A stretch of DNA of 64,000 bases, taken from Isoetes taiwanensis. Lineage: Eukaryota; Streptophyta; Lycopodiopsida; Isoetales; Isoetaceae. Of this stretch, positions 1-11,170 are shown piece after piece; position 1 is the first letter of the stretch; each line of letters begins with the position of its first letter. The notes under the pieces were generated by a model that did no database searches, had not been told where the DNA came from, and saw only the letters and a program-made list of their open reading frames with translations. The stretch spans positions 1,369,062 to 1,433,061 of the forward strand of contig JAJEKV010000012.1 in NCBI GenBank assembly GCA_021234155.1, written 5' to 3'. The translations under genes were made by a program, and so were the position numbers.

Positions 1-1290
1 TGGAAAAACATGTTGGTAGTGAAATTGGATGTGGCTGCAGACATGTCAGAGAACTGCTCAAATTACACTTATATTTCGTGAGCAACATGTGTATGTTATA
101 TTTAGAGTTAATTGTTGCATTTCAGAGCTTTGACATTTGATTGGTTAAAATTCTAGAAGCAGCATATTTATAAGTAATTGGAAATGAGCTTTGGAGTCCC
201 ATGCAAGACAAGTGTAGAAATCTTGCTATTCTTTTCTAAAGATGCTTCATGGACTCTAACTATGACAATGATGCACTCAAGTTAATGATAGTTGCTTGAT
301 AAGATCCCTAAGTAATGTTAGAATACATTCTCACATTTGATCAGGACAAATGTGAAAGTCAAAGGCACAAGGATGTATGATGATTTTGCGACATATGCAT
401 TCGTATATTTAGTATTACATTCACATCCCTCCAGAAACTGAATTTGAGAATTTAGCTATGGTAAAGCATCAATTTTGGTTAATGTCTGCCACACAAGAAG
501 ATGACTGCGGACATTAGAGAAAGAAACTTTTAGCACATTTAAAAAGTGCTACTTGTAATAATGCCTAATACGTACACAAGTCATTTTGAGATGGTATGAT
601 TGTTCAAGGTTAAGAAACAAACACATCATACATGAGATTTAAGCACGGATATGTGAGGCCAATCCACTATTGTGTCATAGAACTTAACGAGCCACTGAGG
701 CCAAGAATTGGAATGTACATTACAATGAGCTCAAAAATTACGATGAGCTCTAAAATTCTGAGATAAACCTACTTCTTCATTTTTCTCAATTGTTGGTCAA
801 ATCAGTAATGTTTAAACCCTAAAGGTCAAAACAGAGAAACTTCAATTTTTGAAAAATTAACATACCTAGAGAATATCATGGGACTATTCTTTAACGATAT
901 GATACGATCTCATGATACTCAAAATTGAGTATAAATTTCAATAAGACTATTTTCCCATAAAAGTAGTTTATAAATACATATCTTTCCAAAGTTTACATAT
1001 TATCTTTCAAAGTTGCAGTTAGCAAAAATTCCAGTGAAACATGAGCAAAATCAAAATTCAGTCCTTGAGGAGACTTGTTGGGGTCCCCAGTTTCTTTGAG
1101 AAAGCACGGGCTGCCCATAGATGATTTCACATCATAGCTCAGCGAAATGGAAGAACATGTCGAGTTACTGTTGTTTTTATTGAATAGATACATAGTCGTC
1201 CTTTTCTATATTCGTTTGATCTCAAAATAACTCTTTAGCAACTAAGCGCGTTACATAAAGAACACGACACAAAATTTTAGGGATTTCCGG
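1..1290. other. Intergenic, no gene seen
   Basis: AT-rich sequence with stops in all frames. I saw no protein family, RNA gene, long repeat or microsatellite here. Confidence 0.5.
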
Positions 1291-1297
1291 GATATCG

Positions 1298-1814
1298 CTA
1301 TATATCGAAACTAATATACCTTGAACGAACTCCCCTCGTGGTCTTAAATTCTGCCTTACTACCACTAAGCGGAGGAGGAGCAGTGTGTGAAGGGATGTGA
1401 CATATATAGCTCCAATAATAATGAAACATAAAAAGCTGGATGTAAACCGAACAATTGGAGAGAACTGGTAGAGCCTGTATTCTTGACTGAGTCGTGATTC
1501 GGTGGGATATAGCGGTGAGGATAAACAATCTGTTGTAGAGACATGTTGTGGGAGGCTCCCGCAGCTGACCGGACAATGTCACCAACGCGAAATAGCAGCG
1601 CCTCTACGGCGATATAAATGGCGAATCGCATTAGCATTCTTATGTCTTTCGGAGGAGATGGTGATGGAGATTTGATTAAAAGAGCTTGGAGTTTCTCGGC
1701 GAGAGACTTCGGCGGCGCACTGGGGCCCAAATGTCATATCCGGCTGATACTAAGAGAGTAGCGAGGATGCTAACTAAGTTTAGGAAAAGAGCGAGGAGAC
1801 TAGTCAATGGAGGC
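1298..1814 (-). other. Possible broken exon with hydrophobic N-terminus, unassigned
   Basis: On the minus strand an ATG at about 1814 opens a short frame that starts MPPLTSLLALFLNLVSILAT, a leucine-rich stretch that could be a signal peptide or membrane segment. The frame then reads a basic segment and breaks. Two overlapping open frames of 121 and 95 codons (1365-1730 and 1298-1585) could be its continuation after small indels, and both are richer in GC than the flanks. I do not recognise the family. It could be an exon of an unidentified membrane or secreted protein, a retroelement piece, or chance. Confidence 0.2.
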
Positions 1815-3040
1815 ATGTCTTGGAGTCATTATAAACAATCTGATTAATGGAAATTCACTTGACGAAATCGCGTGCTTTACTCAAAATCTCAAATATTATT
1901 CGCAGTGTTCAAGTATATTTGCCCATTACATTTGAATGATGCTAGGAATTCAGCAGCCGGTGACTAATAGCTTCAAAGATGCAGGTGAGGGATGGGCGGG
2001 CTGGGAGGATGCACGGCGTCAGTCTACATGTATGCTCTCCACTCCATCCCAACTCCCCACAAAAAAACTGCAAACTAAAAAGTTTCAAAAAAATACCCTG
2101 CTGCACAAGAGAAGAAAAATGAGATTACGTCTAATTGTTTCCAAAATAATGGCTCAAACCTATGGAGGATTAAATATACTAACATAAGCGAGGCAAACAT
2201 AATACAGAACAAAAGGGTCGCCGTGATTTCAAATAAAATCTATCAATTATCAAGATAGAGGTCTAAAGCTGGTGATCATGTAGACAAATAGTTAATTATT
2301 TAGTTGACTTTTTCAGATTCCTTCATGCCATATGTTTTATTTCGTACCAATATGTTTGTCATTATTACGGTTTTCTTCCTTGGTTTAGAATGAAAATAAG
2401 GATCAAGAAATGTGTTGGGAAATAAAAGCACTGTAGAGTGACGTGTTTAGAATAGATCAAATAAATTTTCGTTTTTAGGAAGAGCATCATAATTTAATAA
2501 TGCCAACCTCTTACAAGTATTTCTTCTTCAAAATTGGAAAACTGCTTGAGCATAAAACCTAAGAGTTAAATAGTTACGTAATATAGATCAATAACAAAAC
2601 TCTAAAGCAACTCCAATTAAGGAGAGAATGGGCTTTAAAATTTGGGGTTTCCATCAGTCACCAGGATAGTAAACAAGGAAACAGTAATAAAACATTCAAA
2701 AACATTTGAAGCTATAGGCGGACATCGGCCATTACATCATGTATTTTCTGCCAAAATCATATTAATTCCTCACTTAGATTCTATAGTCCAAATTTAAAAC
2801 ACAAAATCATTACTTACAAGAATATCATGGCATGGGGAAGGGAAACTAAGGTCACTAACTGGTTGCATGGCAAAGGTTGTTTAATCAATGCAAATAAATC
2901 GAGAATACTATCCTTGCTTTAAAGTTCTGCTTATTGGTTCCTGAATGTTCGGCAGTAGCCACAAACATCATTGCCCTACCTTGGCGAATGATGTTTATAA
3001 AGGAATGAAGAGCTTGCTCATGAAACTCATACTTTCATAA
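1815..3040. other. Intergenic, no gene seen
   Basis: AT-rich with no recognisable coding segment or repeat. The short plus-strand frame at 1936-2187 is lysine-rich by composition and I do not support it as a gene. Confidence 0.45.
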
Positions 3041-3049
3041 GCGGATTCC

Positions 3050-5410
3050 CGCGCTTCCTTCTGCAACATTCTAATGTATCAGAAACCACCTTCATGTCCG
3101 CCGTATCTCAACGCAGCGAAGCTTATCCAGACTCCATATACCTCTTTTAGCGGTGCTCCACATTTTGTAAAACAACCAATAGCCTCAGGCTGCATTGAAC
3201 AGAGCATTATTTGTACCATGAACTCCACTTCTATTATTGTCACCTAACGCACAATTACCCTTTGCAAATCACAAGAAATAGCAGAGTTTAAAATGGATTC
3301 AGTGGCAGAACAGTTCAAAGGCAGTCTCATTCTGTGAAACAATGCTGAGTAGTAGCATTCTCATGCATTCTACAAGCATTTGCTTAAAAGATGTCAACCT
3401 GTAATATTGGGTTGAATAGTATTTAGCTTGCAAGAGTTTTTGGCCTCTATGAGGAATCCTGCACGACCCAAGATCCAGCCATAGACGTGCAATGGGAAGT
3501 ATTTTGAGGTATAATAAGTAACAATCTTACATCGTTAGAAAATACCGGCTCTTCCCCTCATCGACTTAAGCCCCGCGACTGCAAGCAATAAAGTACACTA
3601 GGAATGGCTTTTACCTCATTTGGCTTATTCCTTCTTCTAGCATCTTTTCAGCATTCTAATGCTAAAACTGCTTGCCATGATGAGCATAACCACCAATCAT
3701 TTGCACCCCATGACACCCCACATCATGTTTTCAGCAATGTGCCAAGATATTATGTGTTAAGCTGCTCCTAGACTTCCACGCTTTGGCCATGCCATGGCCA
3801 GCAAAGCGCTGTGTGCTTGGGATCCGACTGGAGCCATATTTTAAATGATAATATGGATATGCTTTCCTTGATCTATTTCTCCTATAGTGGCACATGCTTT
3901 ATCCGTGCTCCAAAAGGTAACCAAATTTGGTCTTATGCCCTCCTGCTGCATTTTTTGAAGAAGTTTCTAGTGCCATAAAGCAATCACCATTCTGAATGTA
4001 GCTGGATATCATTGCATTCTCCATGACATGACATCCGGGTTGGCAGTTTATCAAAGGTAAGCGCATGCTTCCTCTCCATAGTTCCACTTTGTATACATAT
4101 TAGTCAAGGCATTTTCCTACAATATCGGATTGGAGCCCATCTTCCATCATTTGTTCATGAATGGCGAGCCTCCCTTGCTCATTTCTAAACTGCTTACATG
4201 CTTTTGATAATGCTGGAAATATGACCTCGTCACAACGATTGTTGTTTTACGGTTTGCGTCGTCGCGAGGCGTTTCCAGTGGCGGCGTTCATCTGTGTTGA
4301 GGGAATATCCTGCAATAATGGCACCCCGCGATTGCACGGTTCTATGGCGGCCTGTCAAAGAGACGCGGCGTGCCTCATCGAGGGCTTCCACATTTAGCAT
4401 ACATATCAAAGCATTTTGAAGCCCAAAGCTTTCCCTTTACCGGGAACAGTTCGGGCTCTAGACTACAAATGCAGATACCTTCCTACTCCTAACATTCTAT
4501 ACTGGAACAATGCTTTTTAAGACAGTTAAAGAATATAACGTCATCAGCCTCAAAGCCTTCTTAACAACCTTCAAAAGATTCTAATGCAAAGAAAAGTATT
4601 ACACTGTTCTATAAGATCACACCGTAATCAATTTGCAGCCCATGAGGACTTTGTTTAACTCTAACCACCTTCAGCTTGCATGTTGCTTCTGCAGAATTTC
4701 TTGGGCTACAACAGATATTTCCTTGCTGAATATAAGCAGTAACCATAGCATTCCAAAGACCTGCGTTCTGATTAATCAAGGTGTCAAAGAGATGATATCA
4801 TGCCATAAAGGTCACGCATTTGTACATATCCAGCTAAGTGTTCAGCAGGGTAAACATCTGATTGTTACCAATTTGAATAATGAAAATACTGTCACATGGA
4901 TGGCCTCTTCCCCTGCATGTATTGCTTTTGTCATTGAAAATACCGAAACCTTCAAGTCTACAACATAAATATGTTTGTTACTCTTTACACCAGATGGTTG
5001 CATTCATGATATAACTCAGGGCCCTTTGCCCTAGCCTAGTATTGCCCAAATTATTGCTGCCATGCTATGCTCCACTTGGTTTTGTAATCTTTCTGAGACT
5101 GAAGCTCGTTTTGCTTCAACCCAAAAAGTTCATAGCAGGAAAATAGCCAGATAAGATGATCACCTAAGACAGATATCATTACACAGCCAGCATGCGCGAA
5201 GGATTTTTCGCGCTTCCATGTTCAAGGTCATTCCTTTTTTCACATTCATGCACCAGGCAGTGGCGCTATTCCACCACTTATATGAACTCCTTTTCATGCA
5301 CAGGATTCAGCAAATATCCAATCGCTCCCTCAAAGGAAATCCCTCCTTCGCAGAAGCTTTCCAATATCTTCTAAGGTCCTTGAAGGCTGAACTAAGAAAC
5401 GATTTTTAGG
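3050..5410 (-). pseudogene. PPR protein, PLS class with E-like C-terminus, frame-disrupted (copy A)
   Basis: Read on the minus strand, successive pieces in changing frames spell PPR repeats. In order: an N-terminal part near 5340-5050 matching copy B; LDEARRV followed by GAIIAGYS at about 4390-4290; NAL.NMYTKCGTME and NAMISSYIQNGDCFMALET at about 4130-3965; GG.AHHGKQ and KPNEV near 3700-3620; LLACSR..VDEG with ILGRAGFLIEAK near 3580-3430; and an E-motif-like ACRMHENAT segment near 3370. Such proteins bind single-stranded RNA in chloroplasts or mitochondria, the PLS/E class usually in C-to-U editing. At least ten frame changes and several stops mean no protein could be made from this sequence as written. 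The order of repeats is still correct, so this is either a decaying gene or a real gene in uncorrected sequence. A plus-strand LINE lies directly against its 5' side. I saw no DYW cytidine-deaminase domain. Confidence 0.75.
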
Positions 5411-5639
5411 AAAATATTTAAAGTACCAAGTTCCTATACCTGTTTCTAACTCTTCCATGAAAAATGAGGCTCACATCTGTTTAAGGGCATCAAATGATGG
5501 TGAAGAACCTTGATCATGACGTCGTTCAGGGGACTGTATAAGGACTTCATTTCACCGAGAGCAGTGCCCATTTCTTTTTTTTGTATCTGAAAAATTAGGG
5601 GTGTATGTTGGCCATGATGGTGTTTGTGTGTGGCTTTCA

Positions 5640-6793
5640 AAGCACGTGGGGTTGATGAGGGTGACTTGCGAGGAATGGGCTGGAGGCTGCTGCAAGTTCC
5701 TCGAGCTCCATTTGGCCGAGCAGGAGTCGAGCGATTAGGGTGAAGCGGGGTGCCCTTGTTCTCCCACTCTCTTTGGACTTTATATTGATGGAGCAGGGGA
5801 ATGGCTTTACTGCGGTATGGGGAGTTGAGTCAATGTTGGTAGATATCTCATACGGTTTTACTTTTTGCGGATGATATAGTTTTGATTTCTAGAGCTGCTG
5901 CTGGTCTCCAGCATCATTTTATGGATACTCTTAGAGTTTTGCGATCAAAAAAGGTATGGCTATCAATGTTGCAAAATCAAGAATTAAATAGTTGGCACAA
6001 AAAAAATTCGATTCACCATTGGGGAATGTAAAGTTAAGCAGTCACATAGTTATAAATACCCATGGAATAGGAGTGGCAAATAATTTATTCATGGAAGCTG
6101 GCAGCTGAAAACGCTTCTAGTGGAAGCTTAGAACCCTTGGCGAGTATGTTCCATACTTGTATCTGAGTATGGCATCAACCTTGGCATTGGAAACTCAGGA
6201 GATTACTTTACTTGACTTTCAGTTCAGAGCGTCCGTTTTTATATGGCTGTCCAGCTTGGGCCCCTGGACTTGATCAGCAGAAGCTGGGACAGATTGAAAA
6301 GGTGCAGAAACGATTTCTCATGGGCTTGGAACTAAAATGTCTCCTTGCATTATGTCTTGCAGAAACTGGATTGATTCCCCTTGGAAACTGAAGCTTATGC
6401 CGTACTATTACATATGTAAATCGGGTGAAATTGCTCCCCTTCGGATCGTCTCCTTTCCACGAGGCTATGCAACGAAATCAAAGTGAGGATGGTTCTCTCA
6501 GGAGTATTGATGATTCAATGGGCAGAAAAGTGGGGTGTAGGCTGATTCTGCTTGGCCGAGATCCAACCAAACTAAAAAAAGAGGTACGCATCTAAATACT
6601 TCCAAAGTCTTACGACAGAATTGTGGGATCCAAATGATATTGCACATGAAATTTTTTTTTATAAAGATGATATTAATAGTATGGCTGCATATGGAGAACA
6701 ATCTTGCTATCTAATATTAGCAGGAAAATAGAAATCTTGATTTCTCAGCTACAGACTTACTCTCATCATCTGCATTTGATGGAACTCCTCGAC
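5640..6793 (+). mobile_element. LINE (non-LTR retrotransposon) reverse-transcriptase remnant, copy A
   Basis: Plus-strand pieces give the order typical of a LINE ORF2 polymerase: a broken GCPLSPTLFGLYID region near 5738-5800, the catalytic motif as LLFADDIVLISRAAAG at about 5857-5905, a VNxAKS-like segment near 5965, then LYGCPAWAPGLD with IEKVQKRFLMG near 6236-6325, and TGLIPLETEAYA near 6370-6400. The last two belong to the C-terminal part downstream of the palm in many plant LINEs. The frame changes at least five times, so it is inactive as written. The element runs into the N gap. The endonuclease part is not visible, so the copy is 5'-truncated or interrupted by the PPR sequence. Confidence 0.8.
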
Positions 6794-7785
6794 NNNNNNN
6801 NNNNNNNNNNNNNNNNNNNNNNNNNNNNNNNNNNNNNNNNNNNNNNNNNNNNNNNNNNNNNNNNNNNNNNNNNNNNNNNNNNNNNNNNNNNNNNNNNNNN
6901 NNNNNNNNNNNNNNNNNNNNNNNNNNNNNNNNNNNNNNNNNNNNNNNNNNNNNNNNNNNNNNNNNNNNNNNNNNNNNNNNNNNNNNNNNNNNNNNNNNNN
7001 NNNNNNNNNNNNNNNNNNNNNNNNNNNNNNNNNNNNNNNNNNNNNNNNNNNNNNNNNNNNNNNNNNNNNNNNNNNNNNNNNNNNNNNNNNNNNNNNNNNN
7101 NNNNNNNNNNNNNNNNNNNNNNNNNNNNNNNNNNNNNNNNNNNNNNNNNNNNNNNNNNNNNNNNNNNNNNNNNNNNNNNNNNNNNNNNNNNNNNNNNNNN
7201 NNNNNNNNNNNNNNNNNNNNNNNNNNNNNNNNNNNNNNNNNNNNNNNNNNNNNNNNNNNNNNNNNNNNNNNNNNNNNNNNNNNNNNNNNNNNNNNNNNNN
7301 NNNNNNNNNNNNNNNNNNNNNNNNNNNNNNNNNNNNNNNNNNNNNNNNNNNNNNNNNNNNNNNNNNNNNNNNNNNNNNNNNNNNNNNNNNNNNNNNNNNN
7401 NNNNNNNNNNNNNNNNNNNNNNNNNNNNNNNNNNNNNNNNNNNNNNNNNNNNNNNNNNNNNNNNNNNNNNNNNNNNNNNNNNNNNNNNNNNNNNNNNNNN
7501 NNNNNNNNNNNNNNNNNNNNNNNNNNNNNNNNNNNNNNNNNNNNNNNNNNNNNNNNNNNNNNNNNNNNNNNNNNNNNNNNNNNNNNNNNNNNNNNNNNNN
7601 NNNNNNNNNNNNNNNNNNNNNNNNNNNNNNNNNNNNNNNNNNNNNNNNNNNNNNNNNNNNNNNNNNNNNNNNNNNNNNNNNNNNNNNNNNNNNNNNNNNN
7701 NNNNNNNNNNNNNNNNNNNNNNNNNNNNNNNNNNNNNNNNNNNNNNNNNNNNNNNNNNNNNNNNNNNNNNNNNNNNNNNNNNNNN
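6794..7785. other. Assembly gap (992 N)
   Basis: An uninterrupted run of N. Both flanks are copies of the same PPR plus LINE block, so the true gap may be zero or negative, meaning the contigs overlap. Confidence 0.99.
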
Positions 7786-8900
7786 ATAGTTACGTAATAT
7801 TGCTCCTTTTGACCTTCATCATGTTGAGAATATCCTGCAACAATGGCACCCCATGATACCTGATTTCTATATGGCAGCCTGTCAAAGACATGGCATGCCT
7901 CATCCGAGCTTCCACATTTAGCATACATATCTATCAAAGCATTTTGAAGCTAGTAAAGCTTTCCTGCAAAGACAGTTGCAGAATCTGTTCATGCAGATAC
8001 CTTCCCTGCTCTAACATTCTATATCGAACATGCTTTAAGACAGTTAAGAATAGGTAACGCAGTCAATGTAGCCTCAAAGCCTTCTTGTTTCAACCTTAAA
8101 GATTCTAATGTGTGTAAAAGTATTCCCATGTTCTATGAATCCTACAATCATTGCAGCTCATGAGACTTTGTTTAATCCTATACCTTCAGCTTGTATGTTG
8201 CTAAGAATTTCTTGGGCTGTCAGGATATTTCCTTTGCTGAATATAAGTAGTAACCATAGATTCCAAGACACCATTGCTGCGATTAATCATAGTGTCAAAG
8301 TGGATACATACTTCTGTACAAGGTCACCCAAGATTTGGCATACATATCAACTAGGAGTGTTCAAGCAAGGTGTGATAAAATCTGATTGTTCACCAATTTG
8401 AATAATCTGTCCATGGATAATCTCCCCATGTGTTTGTCAATAGCAAGCCTCTTCAGGAATGCAACATAAATATGTTTGTTACCTTACACCAGATAGTTGC
8501 ATTCCATGAGATATAACTCAAGGGCCCTTTGCTCCCAGCCTAGTATTTGCCTAAATTATTGCTGCCCATGTATGCTCACTGTTATTTTGTAATCTTCTGA
8601 ATGACCTGTTTGCTTCAACCAAAAGTTCATGGCAGGAAAATAGCTGAATAAGAGGATCACCCAAGACAGATATCGTACACAGCCCAGCATGCAGCATAAG
8701 GGGATTGCACCTGCCTCCATGTTCAAGGTCACCCTTTTCACATCTATGCACCAGGCAGCATGCACCATTCCCGCTTATATGAACCTTTTCATGCATGATT
8801 CAGCAATGTCAATCGCTTCTCAAGAAATCCTCGCAAAGCTTCCAATATCTTCTAAGGTCCTTGAAGCTGAACTAAAAGCACTGCGAGAAAAATATTTAGG
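7786..8900 (-). pseudogene. PPR protein fragment, frame-disrupted (copy B)
   Basis: On the minus strand the best stretch is near the gap: [20 protein letters not shown] then [19 protein letters not shown], a textbook PPR repeat pair (about 7937-7800). Further 5', pieces read CEKGDLEHG, LCTISVLGDPLIQLFSC, ELLVEANRSFRRLQNN and SEHTWAAII (about 8796-8551), then GAKGPALELYHGMQLSGV-like sequence near 8540-8460. The rest of the gene would lie in or beyond the gap. It is the counterpart of copy A between 5410 and 4290. Where A has DEARRV, B has DEACHV, and the bases differ as CG against TG or CA. Confidence 0.8.
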
Positions 8901-8989
8901 AGGTACCCAAGTTCTATACCTGTTTCTAACTCTTCCATGAAAAATGCAGAACCATCTGTTTAAGGCATCAAATGATGGTGAAGAACCTT

Positions 8990-10550
8990 GATCATGACGT
9001 CGTTCAGGGACTGTATAAGGACTCTACTTCTCACCCGAGTAACCTGCGCCCGACTCCTTTTTGTATCTGAAAAATTAAAGTGTATATTGTATGATAATTG
9101 TTTGTCAGGCTTTCAAAGCTTTGATAGAGTTGATCGAGGTGACTTGCGTAATAGGTTGAGTCGCTACAAGCTCCTCCAGAGTTCATTTAAAGACCGAACA
9201 GGTCCAGCATCAGGAACAGGGTGCCCTCGTTTCTCCCACTTCGACTTTATATTGATGAACTTGTGTGGCTTGCAATGCAGGAGAGTTGGAGTCAATGTTG
9301 GTAGACATTCTATGTGTTTTACTTTTTGCGATGATAGGTTTTACTTTAGAACTGTCAGCCGGGTTCCAACATCATTTTGACATCAGGATTTTGGCGATCA
9401 AAAAGGCCATATCAATGTTGCAAATCTAAAGTCATGATAGTTGCACAAAAAAATTCGATTCAATTAATGGGGAAATGTGTTAAAAACAAAGGCATAGTTA
9501 TAAATACCTGGAATAGAGGTGCAAATAAATTAGTTCATGGAAGTCAAGGCATTGAAAACGCTTTCCGTGGGCTTAGAACCCTTTATGGTATGTTCCATAC
9601 TTGTCGTACGTGGTGAGAATAACTCGCGGGGTGCATTGGAAACTCGTGGAGATTACTTTATGACACCTAAGCATATGCTGCTTTATATGGGTCAGCCCGC
9701 CTGGCCCCTCGGACTTGATCGGAAGCTGGACAAGATTGAAAAGCAAAACGATCATGGAAGAGCTTTGAACCAAAATGCAAACTCCACAATTTACTATGCT
9801 TGCAAACGGATTGATTCCCCTTGAAACCGGGGTTTTATGCCGCATCATTACATATGTAAACGTGAAATTGCTCCCTTCGTGATCGCCTCCTTCCAGCTAT
9901 GCAAAGAATCCAAAGTACGAGATGGTTCTCTCAAGTGATTCAATGGGCGTAAAAAGTGGGTGCAGATGATTCGCTTACCGAGTCAACCAAACTAAAAGAG
10001 GCAATGATGCAAATACTCCAAAGTCTTGGGCAAATTGTGGGATCCAAATGATAATTGGCCAGGAAAATTTTTATAAAGATGATATTAAATAGTATGGTCA
10101 GATATGGAGAACAATCTTACTACATCTAATAGCCAGCGTGAAAATAGAATCTTGATTTCTCACCACGTAACTTCCTCTCATCATCTCAAGTATCGATGGA
10201 ACTCCCCTCGGCATAAGGCACCGCCTTAGCCGCCTTGACCCTAAAATTGAGTCAGAGGTATACTTTTGGAGGTCCTCATCATGAACATATAAGCAAGAAG
10301 TAAGTATACTTATTTCAGCATCCACATTGTCGAAGCTTTTAATACGCCCAAATCTCCTTAGTTCATATCTCAAGGATGTTTGGAAGGAACGAGCCGTGAC
10401 ATAATGGAGTTGTTTGTTAATATAGAAATATTTGAAGCTACAAAATTTGCTTGCCTTTGTGGACTATATATTCTTGTAATATTCGCCATATGGACCCTAG
10501 GGTCTTAATGGCTTGATTAATATATTATTATTATTATATTATTTATGTGG
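8990..10550 (+). mobile_element. LINE reverse-transcriptase remnant, copy B, with 3' end
   Basis: Plus-strand pieces read FQSFDRVDRGDLRNRLSRYK (9105-9165, the FxKAFDxV palm region), a GCPxxPTxFxLYID region at about 9213-9257, the FADD region near 9310-9330 (damaged), a WNRGANKLVHGS-like YKYLG region near 9515-9540, and GLIPLETG with a following HVNVKLLPS-like end near 9810-9875. Beyond the coding part, 10480-10550 reads ATGGACCCTAGGGTCTTAAT followed by a TTA-rich tract, which looks like the 3' UTR and simple tail of the element. Frames change many times, so it is inactive as written. It is the more complete copy of the LINE at 5640-6793. Confidence 0.8.
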
Positions 10551-10589
10551 TTTTGAATTGCACATACGCATCCGTGATCCTCTCGAAAG

Positions 10590-11170
10590 CAGCCAGCCAA
10601 AGAGTATGGCTATTAGAATAGAATAGAATAGAGTTTTTATCGCCCACGAGACTACCTACCTATGGGACCCAATAAGAGGCTAAAAGTTTTATTATCAACC
10701 GAAGTTAGAAAACCCTCCCCGCCTAAAGGGTTGTTTGGGAAACCGTATAGGAAGTCAGTTTGCCGCCAAACTGCATAAATATAGAAACGAATACAAATAT
10801 GCATGTAAATATGCATGCATCGTAATGCCCAGGGGCCAAGCCGATCTCGCGATCCATGATCTTCAATGTATGAGCCTAATCTCCGCATCGCATTCGTGTC
10901 ACTATCTTCATGCATGGCCGCCAAGATGGACCAGCCAACATAAAGGTCCGAATGTCATCCATCATATGCCTGACAACTTCCTATATGGGTGTGGCATTTG
11001 TCTTCCAGCATCTCCAACCCGGCAAATAGTTGATAAAGCTCTCTCCTCGACGGAGTTTCAACCCAAAATTTCGCCTCAATCCTGAGATGGTGTGCACCTG
11101 CAAGTGATAGAGGCAATGATCTCTTTCTACGTGGGTAGATGAGTGCATGTAGCATTATGGCCCTACCCAA
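10590..11170 (-). mobile_element. Possible LINE 3' fragment
   Basis: The plus strand at 10610-10665 has GAATAGAATAGAATAGAG followed by a motif about a sequence on each side of 'gagactacctacctatggga'. This resembles the simple-repeat tail plus 3' UTR seen at 47540-47670, 56190-56250 and 60727-60780. The minus-strand frame 10955-11170 reads TPSRRELYQLF and GLEMLEDKCHTHIGS. I could not tie it to a known domain. The similarity to the other tails is short, so the call is tentative. Confidence 0.3.

Larger units (their letters stand above)
4290..10205. repeat. Two homologous direct copies (4290-6793 and 7822-10205) on either side of the N gap
   Basis: The PPR plus LINE block left of the gap is repeated in the same order and orientation right of it. 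Matching landmarks are: the tract around 4300 (ATATCCTGCAATAATGGCAC) and 7832; 4640-4760 and 8155-8270; 5480-5530 (GATCATGACGTCGTTCAGG) and 8985-9010; the reverse-transcriptase motif at 5862 and 9319; and GATGGAACTCC at 6777 and 10195. The copies differ by many one- to three-base indels as well as substitutions. The left copy stops within about 20 bases of where its match in the right copy reaches 10200, and the right copy starts near where its match begins in the left one. That is what two overlapping, unmerged contig ends would give. A true tandem duplication remains possible. Confidence 0.85.

Noticed and set aside
4161-4968. Plus-strand frames of 78 and 111 codons
   Set aside because: They lie antisense to the minus-strand PPR sequence and show no domain.
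6704-7937. Two apparent open frames of 361 and 406 codons
   Set aside because: Almost all codons are N. Only the short ends are real sequence.
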